Origin: an uncultured Collinsella sp.
GTDB taxonomy: Bacteria; Actinomycetota; Coriobacteriia; Coriobacteriales; Coriobacteriaceae
Assembly (NCBI GenBank): GCA_902470925.1
Contig: CABRIF010000010.1
Span: forward strand, 1-37,384
Direction: 5' to 3'
Length of the DNA: 37,384 nucleotides
In this document: positions 1 through 8,462 of the stretch, in pieces
Layout of the letters: each line of letters starts with the position of its first letter
Numbering within the stretch: position 1 is the first letter of the stretch
Position numbers and translations under genes: made by a program
Notes under the pieces: model-generated
Seen by the model: the letters and a program-made list of their open reading frames with translations, nothing else
Database searches by the model: none
What the model was told of the DNA's origin: nothing

Positions 1-28
1 GGCAACGTCAGATGTGTATAAGAGACAG
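1..28. other. Nextera Read 1 adapter (library artefact)
   Basis: Positions 10-28 are the 19-bp Tn5 mosaic end used in Nextera libraries, and 1-9 match the end of the Read 1 adapter with one mismatch. This is not genomic. It supplies a false start codon (GTG at 14) to the open frame that follows. Genomic sequence begins at 29. Confidence 0.95.
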
Positions 29-3000
29 ATCGGAGTCTCCGCGGACTGGCTTGTAGATATACGCCACGTGACCATTTCCGGATGCTCGGCGGAGCGCGGG
101 GGAGCCCTCTATCTGGTTGGCCAAAATGCTGAGGTGGACGACATTACCATCACGGACAACGCGGCTGTGACAGCGGGCAGCGCGATTGCCATGGAGGGCA
201 GTTGCGATCTTACGTTCTCCAGGGGCACGACCACCATCACCGGCAATAAGGTGTCGAAGACATCTGCCAGCTCCGCTGCCGCCGCAATGGATTGTGCCGT
301 CGCCCCGCTGGATGACGACGGCCCCTGTACCCTGAGCATCGAAGGCACGGTGAAGATCTGCGATAACGTGGGCGCCGGCGGCATGGATGCGAACCTGTCT
401 GCTAGGATCGCCATCACGGTGTTTAACGATCTCGATGCGTCCGCGCATATCAATATTCACGACGGCGGCAGCGAAGCATATAAGCCTGCCAAGAAGGTGG
501 CGACCATCGACACCGGTGAGCCGGCAACGATGGCGGAGGCGCGGGCGTTCCATGCCGATGGTGGAAACGCCATCACAACGCTGAACGGCCAGGACGTCGT
601 ATGGGCAGGCATGTGCCGTATCAACTGGGAGGTCGGCGCGCCGCAGCAGACGGAGGGTGGCTGGAAGTACTACGGATCGCTGCAGGCGGCCCTCGGCGAT
701 ATCGAGGCGAACCGGCAGGAGAAAACCATCGAGATGCTGGTCGATCGCTACGAGATCAGAGAATCGAAGACGTTCTACACCTATACGATTCCGCAGGACA
801 AGTACGTCCGTATCACCACATCGTCTGCGAGCGAGTTCGCCAATGCGATATGTACGTTCACGTTCCCTCACACTGCGCTGACGAGCGGTGGGGGCAATAC
901 GGACAGTGACGCCTATTGCATCTTCAACGTTGAACACGGTGGCCAGCTCACGCTTGACGGCACCAACGGTACGGACGGCGCCGCGGCGAACGGCCTCGTC
1001 TTCGACGGCGGGGCTGCCGGAGACGCTGTCGAGATGAGGAAGTCGGGAGCGGTCAAGCAGGCGGCGATCAAGAACGAAGGTCGCTGCATCGTGAACGACG
1101 TGACGTTCCGGGGCTTCAACTCCCGGTGCGACTCCAATAACAACCGCATCTATGGCCTGATCACCTCCTATGCAGGGACCACCGGCAACAAGGAGACGGA
1201 CGGCTATTACCTGGAGCTGGGCGGCACCACGTTGATCGAGCACGTGAAAATGTTCGGCGGGGCAGTGCACGAGATCGCAGGTGGCGTCGGCGTGTTCGGA
1301 GGCGGCTTTAAGATCGGGCCCGATGTCGTGATCAGCGACTGCTATGGCCCCACCGGTGGTCTCGCGGTTGCCGAAGGTGCCGCCGGCACGTTTGCAGGCA
1401 CAATCAAGGGCTGCTCTACGCTGGGCGACAATGATAGCACCTCCCTTTCCAATCAGGGCGCAGGCGGCATCTTCATGTCGAACGACAAACCCGGTACAAC
1501 CGGGGATACCACCCTCACCATCGAGGGAGGCAGGGTCTTGGACTGCGTGGGCAACACCGACACAAAGGGTGTGTCCGCGTCGGCCGGAGGCATCTACGAT
1601 TACGGCGGCGCCCTCAAAATCCATGGCATCACCATCACCGGATGCTCGACGAACTCGCGATTCCGCAACGCGGGCGGCGCCATGTCGTTCAACACGGGGA
1701 AGTCCGCGCACGCATCCATCAGCATGGATGGGCTGTGCATCGTGAAGGACAACAGCTCCCCGCATGCGAGCGGGCCGCGCAACCTCAATTTGAGCTCGGA
1801 CACCTCGGTTGCCTTCAAGACCCTCTACATCGATGTCACAGGTGACCTGGACCCGAACAGCGAGGTGCACGTGTGGGCGCAGTACTCCGACGGCGTGCTC
1901 GGTTCGTATGAGGACCGCAACGGCGCAGGTACGCCTTTTGCCTACGCCGGGGACGGCGACGCTTCCAAGCTGGCGAACCTCAATGCGTTCGTGAACGACC
2001 TTCATGGCGAGCTGCGCGGCGTGGCCTCCTATGAGACCTGGAAGAGCAAGCTCAAGCAGGCATCGCCCTATCCGGCCGCCATCATCTGGAATAGCTATGC
2101 CAGCGTGAAGGCGACGAAGCGGGTGATGGCGGGGGATGGCTCCGACGTCACGAGGCGCTTCACCTTCAAGGCGACGTCGTCTGTGCAGGGATTCAGGGGT
2201 AAGGTATTCTCGAAGAACGGGACCGAGATTGATTCGCTTGTGACCGCGTACCCTGCAGGGAGCGAGACGGATGACTCCACCTTTACGCTTGCCGACGGTG
2301 ACTACGTGCTCTTTGACAACATTCCGAACGAGTTTGGTAGCTCCTCGTTGAGCCAGATCACGATCGCGGAGGTGGATGGGCAAGCTGGCCAGTCTTCGGA
2401 TCCCACGACGCCCTATGCCTGCGTCGTCACGGAGCGCAACGACTTGGGCGAGATTGCCACCTCGGGCGCTCCGGCATGGACGAGGCCCGCGGGCGCAGGG
2501 CAGTCCTACGAGGTGATGTTCGAGAACACGCTCAGGAGCTCATCGCTTGCGATTGGCAAGACCGTAACGGGAGATTTTGCCGATTCGGCCAAGGTGTTCA
2601 CGTTTCGTCTCACCCTGCATCTGCCCGAGGGGCTTGTGCCTGCGGCTCAGGGCTATCAGGCAACGCTTTACGACGCAGACGGCTCGGCTACGGCCACGCG
2701 CTATTCGTTCACGCCTGGCACTGCCGGTTTGTTTACGCTTTCGCATGGCCAGCGCATCGTGCTGAGCAACCTGCCGGTGGGTACTACCTACGACCTTACC
2801 GAGGATGGCGCCACGGGCTATGCAGCATCCGCTGCAGTGAAGACGCTTGACAAGGACGGGTCGGTTGCCGCAGGTGCTGCTGCCGAGGGTGCGGCCGGGG
2901 CGGGGCTTACGCTTGCCGCTGCTGATGTCGATGCGGCCCGTGTCGCTTACGCGCCGAGTGGTGAGCCCAACTCCGTGCAGGTGATCAACAGGATGCCCGA

Positions 3001-3121
3001 TGTCGCCTACACGGACGTCGAGGACGGCACCCCTACGTGGATTGCTTGGCTGGCCGTTGCTGGAGTGCTGGTGGCTGGGGCCGCTGCTGTCGCGTTAACC
3101 GTTGCGCGCAAGCGCGCATAA
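29..3121 (+). CDS. Cell-surface beta-helix protein, C-terminal part (5' truncated)
   Basis: The start is lost at the contig edge; about 1030 codons remain. The first ~600 residues are rich in Gly, Asn, Asp, Thr and short beta-strand repeats such as ITGNKVS, TITGCS, VISDCYG and IEGGRV, the look of a right-handed parallel beta-helix (pectate-lyase-like or autotransporter-like) used in adhesins and surface enzymes. Two Ig-like or pilin-like modules follow. The second (about residues 840-990, beginning SLAIGKTVTGDFADSAKVF) resembles the DUF7601/Spy0128-type domains of actinobacterial surface proteins. The end is a hydrophobic helix (TWIAWLAVAGVLVAGAAAVA) and a basic tail (RKRA), so it is membrane-anchored with the bulk outside. 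No LPXTG motif precedes the helix, which is unusual for this class and argues against sortase anchoring. Ligand or enzymatic activity cannot be told from sequence. Confidence 0.8.
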   Translation: MGVSADWLVDIRHVTISGCSAERGGALYLVGQNAEVDDITITDNAAVTAGSAIAMEGSCDLTFSRGTTTITGNKVSKTSASSAAAAMDCAVAPLDDDGPCTLSIEGTVKICDNVGAGGMDANLSARIAITVFNDLDASAHINIHDGGSEAYKPAKKVATIDTGEPATMAEARAFHADGGNAITTLNGQDVVWAGMCRINWEVGAPQQTEGGWKYYGSLQAALGDIEANRQEKTIEMLVDRYEIRESKTFYTYTIPQDKYVRITTSSASEFANAICTFTFPHTALTSGGGNTDSDAYCIFNVEHGGQLTLDGTNGTDGAAANGLVFDGGAAGDAVEMRKSGAVKQAAIKNEGRCIVNDVTFRGFNSRCDSNNNRIYGLITSYAGTTGNKETDGYYLELGGTTLIEHVKMFGGAVHEIAGGVGVFGGGFKIGPDVVISDCYGPTGGLAVAEGAAGTFAGTIKGCSTLGDNDSTSLSNQGAGGIFMSNDKPGTTGDTTLTIEGGRVLDCVGNTDTKGVSASAGGIYDYGGALKIHGITITGCSTNSRFRNAGGAMSFNTGKSAHASISMDGLCIVKDNSSPHASGPRNLNLSSDTSVAFKTLYIDVTGDLDPNSEVHVWAQYSDGVLGSYEDRNGAGTPFAYAGDGDASKLANLNAFVNDLHGELRGVASYETWKSKLKQASPYPAAIIWNSYASVKATKRVMAGDGSDVTRRFTFKATSSVQGFRGKVFSKNGTEIDSLVTAYPAGSETDDSTFTLADGDYVLFDNIPNEFGSSSLSQITIAEVDGQAGQSSDPTTPYACVVTERNDLGEIATSGAPAWTRPAGAGQSYEVMFENTLRSSSLAIGKTVTGDFADSAKVFTFRLTLHLPEGLVPAAQGYQATLYDADGSATATRYSFTPGTAGLFTLSHGQRIVLSNLPVGTTYDLTEDGATGYAASAAVKTLDKDGSVAAGAAAEGAAGAGLTLAAADVDAARVAYAPSGEPNSVQVINRMPDVAYTDVEDGTPTWIAWLAVAGVLVAGAAAVALTVARKRA

Positions 3122-3153
3122 GCACGTGCAGGACGGTTGTGGTGGATGACTTT

Positions 3154-3303
3154 GCTGCAAAATCGAGGTTTTGCGAAATGGCACCATGGTAAGGTCATCT
3201 CCTGCGCCGTCCGGCATCAACAAAACCGCAGGTCGCGCTCAGCTGAAAACAGGCGCGAAATGGTACTAGGAGAACGCATTTCGCAAAACCTCGATTTTGC
3301 AGC
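3154..3303. repeat. 27-bp perfect inverted repeat
   Basis: Left arm 3154-3180 and right arm 3277-3303 are perfect reverse complements (the left arm starts GCTGCAAAATCGAGG and ends TTTTGCGAAATG). They are separated by 96 bp. Arms this long and exact suggest the ends of a small palindromic repeat or non-autonomous mobile element. No open frame or transposase is visible between them. Confidence 0.75.
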
Positions 3304-3378
3304 AGCGGATCATCGGGGCCTGCGGTCGCGCGATAGTCGCATCGTTGCTGCCATGGCGGTGAGTCGCAGCATTGCAAA

Positions 3379-3410
3379 AGCCGGACGGGCCCCGTAGGGC
3401 CCGTCCGGCT
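3379..3410. terminator. Perfect 14-bp GC-rich hairpin, probable terminator
   Basis: The stem 3379-3392 pairs with 3397-3410 around a CGTA loop. On the minus strand the stem runs into a short T-run (TTTTGC), so it looks more like a minus-strand terminator, possibly for the decayed gene ending at 3438. It could also stop transcripts from the surface-protein gene. Confidence 0.6.
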
Positions 3411-3437
3411 GAGTCGCATGTGTTGGAACCGCGCGTC

Positions 3438-3560
3438 TTAGGCAATCGCGTGTTGCAAGGCTGGCATGTTGAGCGCATCGAGCAGTTTGCGATACGAGCG
3501 CTCAAGGTTCTTGCGCTGATTGCTGGAACGCTTGGAGGTGGGGGTGGAGCCGAGGAGGCC
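3438..3560 (-). pseudogene. Possible 3' remnant of a minus-strand gene
   Basis: The last ~40 codons of a minus-strand frame ending at 3438 (…NLERSYRKLLDALNMPALQ…) read like genuine helical protein, while the sequence upstream in the same frame does not. A minus-strand hairpin with a T-run follows 28 bp after the stop. I infer an eroded gene end; the family is not recognised. Confidence 0.25.
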
Positions 3561-3946
3561 AAATCTCTGTGTTGGAGGGAAGGAGAAATGGTTCGCACTT
3601 TGAGATTGCTGACGTGGTGACCACGTGCAAGCTGCGTCTTTGGAAGAATGCATGCGCGGCCTCCTCGTTCGTCCACCGGTACTAGCCGCCGGGTGTCGCT
3701 GCAATTCCCGTGCGCTGCAACCATTATTGCCCGAAAGCGGGCCAATGTTGCTGAAGAAACTCTTACGAGATATTGCCACAATCATGAAACCGCAGGTAAA
3801 TGAGGTATTTTCACAAAAACTGCAATCGTTTTCTTACGTGTATCATAAGAAAGATACCAGTTGTTGTGACGCTTTTGTGATGGGTTTGTTCATTTCGCCG
3901 TCATGATTCGGCACCCATGGAGTCCCTTCGATCCGCATCGAGCGCC

Positions 3947-3952
3947 TATACT
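3947..3952 (+). promoter_or_regulatory. -10-like box upstream of aspartate aminotransferase
   Basis: TATACT lies 52 bp before the chosen start. No good -35 is seen 16-18 bp upstream. The same hexamer occurs upstream of tatA/B (6156) and topA (9451), which raises its credibility slightly. Confidence 0.35.
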
Positions 3953-4004
3953 GGTGCCCAGAACGGCGGGCGTGCGCGCCCTGGCTTGGGAAGAGGGACC
4001 GGCA

Positions 4005-5327
4005 ATGCAGACGACGGCAATGCAGACGATCTACCAGAGGATGGACGACGGCGCACTCGCGCAGGCGATCGCGGAGCTCGAGGCAGAGGCAGCGCAGGTG
4101 AAGGCGCGCGGCCTTGCGCTCGACATGGCGCGCGGCAAGCCCTCTCCCGCGCAGGTCGATATCTCGCGCCCCATGCTCGACATTCTGAACGCAACCGCCG
4201 ACCTGCACGACGGCGCAGTGGATTGCAGCAACTACGGCTGCTTCGAGGGCATCCCTTCGGCGCGCGCCCTGGCCGGCGCCTTTTTGGGCGTCGAACCCGA
4301 GCAGACGCTGGTGCTGGGGCCCTCCAGCCTGCTGATTGAGCACGACGCCATCGCCATGCACTGGATCAAGGGCAGCTGCGGCTGCGCCCCCTGGAGTGCG
4401 TTTGCCGCGGCGCACGCCGGCGAGCAGGTGAAGTTCCTCTGCCCGTCGCCCGGCTACGACCGCCACTTCGGCATCACCGCCGATTTGGGCATCGAGAACG
4501 TGCCGGTTGCCATGACGGCAGCCGGGCCCGATATGGACGAGGTCGAGCGCCTGGTGGCGGCAGACCCCGCCATCAAGGGCATCTGGTGCGTGCCCAAGTA
4601 CTCCAACCCCACAGGCATCACCTACTCCGACGAGACGGTTCGGCGCCTGGCCGCGATGCCGGCGGCCGCCGAGGACTTCCGCATCTTCTGGGACAACGCC
4701 TACTGCGTCCACGATCTGTACGACGAGGGTGACGAGCTGCTGAACATCTTCGAGGCGGCGCGCGAGGCGGGGACTGAAGACCGCGTGATCGCGTTCGCCT
4801 CGACCTCCAAGATCACATTCCCGGGGGCGGGCGTCGGTTTCGTGGCGGCCTCACCGCGCGTGATCGGCGAGCTGGCGCACCACCTCAAGGCGGGCCTTAT
4901 CAGCGCCGACAAGATGAACCAGCTGCGCCATGTACGCTTTTTGCCCACCATGGATGCGGTGCGCGAGCATATGCGCAAGCACGCTGAGCACCTGCGTCCG
5001 CGTTTCGAGCTCGTGGAGAAAAAGCTGCGCGAGGGCCTCGGGGGCACCGGGTGCGCCGTCTGGACGCATCCGCGCGGCGGCTACTTCGTGAGCTTCGACG
5101 GTCCGGCTGGCTCTGCCCGACGTGTGGGCGCCCTGTGCGCCGAGCTCGGGGTCACGCTCACGCCTGCGGGGGCAACCTGGCCGGGCGGCCATGATCCGCA
5201 GGATACCAATATTCGCATCGCGCCGAGCTATCCGAGCGCAGGTGAGCTCGGGCAGGCGCTCGAGGTGCTTGTGCTCGCGGTCAAGCTGGTGTCGGCGCGC
5301 CTGGCGCAGGAGGAGCGTGCTGCATAG
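4005..5327 (+). CDS. aspT: Aspartate aminotransferase, type Ic (AspT-like)
   Basis: PLP-dependent aminotransferase of 440 residues that interconverts aspartate/2-oxoglutarate and oxaloacetate/glutamate in the cytoplasm. From memory it aligns along its length with the subgroup Ic enzymes typified by Corynebacterium glutamicum AspT: LDMARGKPSPAQ near the N terminus, CPSPGYDRHFGIT, VPKYSNPTGITYS, FWDNAYCVHDLYDE, the PLP-lysine segment FASTSKITFPGAGVGF with Lys269, MRKHAEHLRPRFE, and the C-terminal NIRIAPSYPS with the substrate arginine. The start at 4005 is chosen because AGAGGGA sits 6 nt upstream; ATG 4020 is a possible alternative, and the frame is open further upstream without a ribosome site. 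It is monocistronic as far as can be seen. Aspartate made here could feed nadB further down the window, but that link is an inference. Confidence 0.9.
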   Translation: MQTTAMQTIYQRMDDGALAQAIAELEAEAAQVKARGLALDMARGKPSPAQVDISRPMLDILNATADLHDGAVDCSNYGCFEGIPSARALAGAFLGVEPEQTLVLGPSSLLIEHDAIAMHWIKGSCGCAPWSAFAAAHAGEQVKFLCPSPGYDRHFGITADLGIENVPVAMTAAGPDMDEVERLVAADPAIKGIWCVPKYSNPTGITYSDETVRRLAAMPAAAEDFRIFWDNAYCVHDLYDEGDELLNIFEAAREAGTEDRVIAFASTSKITFPGAGVGFVAASPRVIGELAHHLKAGLISADKMNQLRHVRFLPTMDAVREHMRKHAEHLRPRFELVEKKLREGLGGTGCAVWTHPRGGYFVSFDGPAGSARRVGALCAELGVTLTPAGATWPGGHDPQDTNIRIAPSYPSAGELGQALEVLVLAVKLVSARLAQEERAA

Positions 5328-5791
5328 CCGACGCATGGTACAGGCTGGGGAATGGCGCGACTGTCTTGCCAGGGCGGCTGCCCAGCTTGATGCGCGCTGT
5401 CTGGCCGGGCAACGGTTCGAGTCGGTTCGATTTTGTGGCCAGCGTCGGCCCCGCCGGGCGGATTGGGCCATCGCTCAGCTGGCCGTCTTGGGCCATCGGA
5501 TCGGGCGGGCGGCTCGGGCGCGTGCGCCAAGGCGGCTCGCGCCGATGGCTCGAAGCGATGGTGAAAGCCTGCAAATCGTGTAACGGTTTTGCCCCGACCT
5601 GCGTATGGCGGCTAAAATAAGCACCATATGTGTGTATTTGTGCGCATGGTCGAGCCCCGCTCCGTGTGCGCCGCCACTTGCCAGCAGGGTCGCGCATGCG
5701 CCCGTCGGCGGGCGTGCTGGCACGCGACACGCCCTGTGCGGGCGACAGGCGGGGCCCATGCGCGATGAAGTCAGGAAAGGGAGCGGCCGCT
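5328..5791. other. Intergenic region, 464 bp
   Basis: No supported gene. A promoter-like pair TTGCCC (5589-5594) and TAAAAT (5613-5618), 18 bp apart, could drive the STAS gene and would give a leader of about 170 nt. That leader is GC-rich with several short self-complementary stretches. No clear terminator for the aminotransferase was found. Confidence 0.4.
5589..5618 (+). promoter_or_regulatory. Candidate promoter of the STAS gene
   Basis: TTGCCC and TAAAAT with an 18-bp spacer. Judged by eye only. It is the one AT-rich patch in this otherwise GC-rich gap. Confidence 0.35.
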
Positions 5792-6106
5792 ATGGAGCTC
5801 AGCATCAACACCACCCCGAACCCGGAGCGCTACGTCATCGCCGTGGGCGGCGAAATCGACATCTCGAATGCCTCCAAGCTGCGTGACGCGATCGATCTGG
5901 CGCTTGAGCAGCCCACCGAGCTCGTGAGTCTCGACTTCGCCGACGTCGCCTACATCGATTCGACCGGCATTGGCGTGCTGGTGGGTGCGGCTCACCATGC
6001 CGAGGAGCACGGGAAGCGCTTCGAGGTCGTGAACGCTCAGCCGAACGTCCAGCGCGTGGCCCAGCTGCTGGGCGTTGCCGCCGAGATTGGCATCGTGTCC
6101 GCGTAA
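5792..6106 (+). CDS. STAS-domain anti-sigma factor antagonist
   Basis: A single 104-residue STAS domain, the usual size of SpoIIAA/RsbV-type anti-anti-sigma factors. These bind a partner kinase/anti-sigma factor and release a sigma factor when dephosphorylated. The diagnostic loop is YIDSTGIGVLV with the phosphorylatable Ser57. GEIDISNASKLRDAI near the N terminus is the typical first strand and helix. AGGAAAGGGA lies about 9 nt before the ATG. No partner kinase or sigma factor is encoded next to it, so its target cannot be named. It precedes the tat genes by 130 bp and is probably transcribed separately. Family assignment is firm; role is inferred from the family. Confidence 0.88.
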   Translation: MELSINTTPNPERYVIAVGGEIDISNASKLRDAIDLALEQPTELVSLDFADVAYIDSTGIGVLVGAAHHAEEHGKRFEVVNAQPNVQRVAQLLGVAAEIGIVSA

Positions 6107-6155
6107 ATAGCGCGTAAAGCTTGCCGGTGCCGCCGGCGGCCCTGCGGCCGGACGG

Positions 6156-6161
6156 TATACT
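6156..6161 (+). promoter_or_regulatory. -10-like box upstream of tatA/B
   Basis: TATACT 75 bp before the GTG start, followed by an AT-rich stretch with the palindrome GCATATATGC. No matching -35 is seen. Confidence 0.35.
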
Positions 6162-6236
6162 TTTGCAGTTCTGCATATATGCGTATCCGCGCGCCGCATC
6201 AGCGGGCTCGGGCGTGAACATATCAGGGAGGTCGCC

Positions 6237-6992
6237 GTGTTTGGAATTGGCTCGACAGAGCTGGCGATTATTTTGGTCTTCGGTTTTCTGCTGTTTGGGC
6301 CCGACAAACTGCCCCAGATGGGGCGCACCGTCGGTCGTGCGCTGCGTCAGTTCCGCGAGACGCAGGAGAAGCTGACCGCCGTGGTTCAAACCGAGGTGGT
6401 CGACCCCATGGCCGCGGCTGCGCAGGCGCCAGCGGCCAAGAAGCCGGCGAGTGCGGCTGCCGCGGACGCCGACGCCGACGCCGATGCGCCCGCCGCTGCT
6501 ACGGCGGCGCCGGCGCGCACGGAGACCTTTGCCGAGCGCCGGGCCCGCCTGGCCGCGGAGCGCGCGGCGGCCGCCGAGCAAGACGGGCCGGCCGAGGGCG
6601 CGGCGGCAGCGGGCGCGGACGAGCAGCAGCCCGAGCAGCCGACTGCCACTTCCCCGGCGGCTGCAGCGGGGCCTGCCGCAGAGCAGCCGGCCCCGAATGC
6701 CGTCTCCGAGCAGGAGGCAGCCGAGGCTGCGACCGCCGACCTCTACGCGCGCCGACCCCGCAAACGCCGTGCCGCCGAGGCCGACGTGACGGCCGACGAA
6801 GCCGGTGCCGCTGCGGAGGACGCGGCGGCCGCTGGGACTGAGACTGGCTCCGAGACCGGCGCCGTCCCCGCTACCGCTGATGATGCCCACGCCGCATCCG
6901 AGGCGGGCGCTTCTGCGACTGCCGCGGATGCGACCACGGTGAGCCAGCCTGACGTCGCTGCTGATGACACCCAGGAAGGGGGCAACCGATAA
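6237..6992 (+). CDS. tatA: Sec-independent protein translocase TatA/TatB subunit with long Ala-rich tail
   Basis: Residues 1-21 form the short membrane helix (MFGIGSTELAIILVFGFLLF), followed by the FGPDKLPQMGR hinge and an amphipathic helix (RALRQFRETQEKL), the hallmark of TatA/TatB proteins. These help TatC pull folded twin-arginine substrates across the membrane. The remaining ~200 residues are low-complexity Ala/Glu/Asp/Pro with a basic patch (ARRPRKRRA), making it 251 aa against the usual 60-170. Sequence alone does not separate TatA from TatB. The GTG start has AGGGAGG 5 nt upstream. The stop overlaps the tatC start by one base, indicating translational coupling. Confidence 0.85.
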   Translation: MFGIGSTELAIILVFGFLLFGPDKLPQMGRTVGRALRQFRETQEKLTAVVQTEVVDPMAAAAQAPAAKKPASAAAADADADADAPAAATAAPARTETFAERRARLAAERAAAAEQDGPAEGAAAAGADEQQPEQPTATSPAAAAGPAAEQPAPNAVSEQEAAEAATADLYARRPRKRRAAEADVTADEAGAAAEDAAAAGTETGSETGAVPATADDAHAASEAGASATAADATTVSQPDVAADDTQEGGNR

Positions 6993-7789
6993 TGCCCATC
7001 GGACCCGCACGCATGCCCTTGCTCGACCACCTTGGCGAGCTGCGCCGGCGCCTGACGATCATCGTGGTGTCGGTGATCGTGGCCACGGTGGTCATGTACT
7101 TCGCCACCCCGGTGCTCGTGGACATCCTGAAGGACCCCATCGAGCCCTTCCTCAACGGTCGCGACTTCGTGATCACCTCCTCGCTTGGCGGTTTCTCCAT
7201 CAAGTTCGGCATCGCCATCAAGGTGGCTGTGGTGATGTGCACCCCCATGATCGTGTGGCAGATCCTCGGCTTCTTCCTGCCGGCCCTCAAGCCCAACGAG
7301 CGCAAATGGGTGGTGCCCACGGTTCTCACCGCCACGGTCCTGTTCTTCGTGGGTGCGATCTTCTGCTATTTCCTGATCGTGCCGGCCGGTTTCGAATGGA
7401 TGATCTCGGAGACCCAGACGATCGCCGAGGCCCTGCCCGAGCTGCAGGATTACATCAATATCGAGATCTTGCTCATGATCGGCTTCGGCGTGGCGTTTGA
7501 GCTGCCGCTGATCGTGTTCTACCTGGCCGTGTTCCACATCGTGCCCTACGCCAGCTTCCGCGCGGCGTGGCGCTACATCTACGTCATCATGCTCGTGGTG
7601 TCGGCCTCCATCACGCCCGACGCCTCGCCGGTGACGCTCATGTTCATGTACGCGGCTATGCTGTCGCTCTACGAGATCGCGCTGGCGGTTACGCGCGTGG
7701 TCATCCTGGCGCGTGACGGCAAGGCGGGCCTCACCCAAAGCCGTCTGGGCCTGTTCGGCGATGACGACGATGAGGACGAGGAGGCATAG
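6992..7789 (+). CDS. tatC: Sec-independent protein translocase TatC
   Basis: A 265-residue polytopic membrane protein, the twin-arginine signal receptor. It begins with the TatC signature MPLLDHLGELRRRL, then six predicted membrane segments, with KPNERKWVVPTV after the second and SASITPDASPVTL before the last. The C-terminal tail is very acidic (DDDDEDEEA). The start codon overlaps the stop of the upstream tatA/B gene (TAATG). hypA follows after 8 bp, so tatA/B-tatC-hypA is probably one transcript. The context suggests that Tat substrates here include a nickel hydrogenase, an inference from hypA/hypB. Confidence 0.95.
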   Translation: MPIGPARMPLLDHLGELRRRLTIIVVSVIVATVVMYFATPVLVDILKDPIEPFLNGRDFVITSSLGGFSIKFGIAIKVAVVMCTPMIVWQILGFFLPALKPNERKWVVPTVLTATVLFFVGAIFCYFLIVPAGFEWMISETQTIAEALPELQDYINIEILLMIGFGVAFELPLIVFYLAVFHIVPYASFRAAWRYIYVIMLVVSASITPDASPVTLMFMYAAMLSLYEIALAVTRVVILARDGKAGLTQSRLGLFGDDDDEDEEA

Positions 7790-7797
7790 ACACAACC

Positions 7798-8238
7798 ATG
7801 CACGAGATGGGAATTGTCTCGGGTATCCTACAGGTTGCAGCTGATTCGGCGCGCAGGGCCCAGGCTCTGCGCGTCGTTGCCGTTTCGGTGCGTATCGGCG
7901 ACATGTGCGAGGTCGTGCCCGAGTCGCTCGACTTCGCCTGGGAGGTCCTGCGCGATGAAGACCCGCTGACCGCTCGCGCCGAGCTGCGATGCGAGCGGGT
8001 GCGTCCGGCGAGCGTGTGCATGGCATGCGGGCACGCCTTCGAGCACGATCGTTTCCACCTGCGGTGCCCGCAGTGCGGCAGCGCCGAGACCCGCCTCGAG
8101 CACGGACGCGAGCTCGATATCGTGTCGCTGGACATCGAGACGCCCGACGACGCGGCTCCCAACGACGAGACGCCTGACGACAAGACGCCCGACGACGCGG
8201 CTCCCGGCGACGAGACGGGCGCTGGAGACGCTGCGTAG
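7798..8238 (+). CDS. hypA: Hydrogenase nickel incorporation protein HypA
   Basis: HypA brings nickel to [NiFe]-hydrogenase (sometimes urease) maturation together with HypB. The nickel-binding N terminus MHEMGIV (His2, Glu3) is intact. The zinc site is two CxxC pairs, Cys74/Cys77 and Cys90/Cys93. Normal HypA ends near residue 113-118; here an extra ~33 residues follow, built from acidic repeats of the type TPDDAAPNDE. The start is 8 bp after the tatC stop with no strong Shine-Dalgarno, fitting coupled translation. hypB lies 224 bp downstream. No hydrogenase structural gene is in the window. Confidence 0.93.
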   Translation: MHEMGIVSGILQVAADSARRAQALRVVAVSVRIGDMCEVVPESLDFAWEVLRDEDPLTARAELRCERVRPASVCMACGHAFEHDRFHLRCPQCGSAETRLEHGRELDIVSLDIETPDDAAPNDETPDDKTPDDAAPGDETGAGDAA

Positions 8239-8462
8239 CGGATAGTTGCCGCACGCGATGAGGGCGCCCACGACGGCGGTGGTTGATTCGGCGGCGAGAG
8301 GTCTGTTGAGGAGCGGCCGTTCTTGCGGCGCATGGTCCTTGCGGCAGCGGGACCGCCGTCGGTGCCGAGCACGCCGTCGGTGCCGCCCGTACCGTCGAGG
8401 TGGAGGGCTATCATGGAGCACGATCCCATGTGATACGTGCGGAAGGGGAGAGGGGATCCATC

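Larger units (their letters stand above)
3122..4004. other. Intergenic region, 883 bp, with repeat, hairpin and promoter-like sequence
   Basis: No convincing intact gene. It holds a 27-bp inverted repeat (3154-3303), a perfect 14-bp hairpin (3379-3410) and possibly the eroded 3' end of a minus-strand gene stopping at 3438. From about 3780 the sequence turns AT-rich, as expected for a promoter region of the downstream aminotransferase; a TATACT box lies at 3947-3952. Confidence 0.6.

Noticed and set aside
8..2383. 791-codon open frame on the minus strand
   Set aside because: It is antisense to the surface protein, with no ribosome site and random-looking composition. It arises from high GC and runs into adapter.
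6743..8254. 503-codon minus-strand frame over tatA/B-tatC-hypA
   Set aside because: Antisense to three firmly identified genes and strongly Arg/His-biased.
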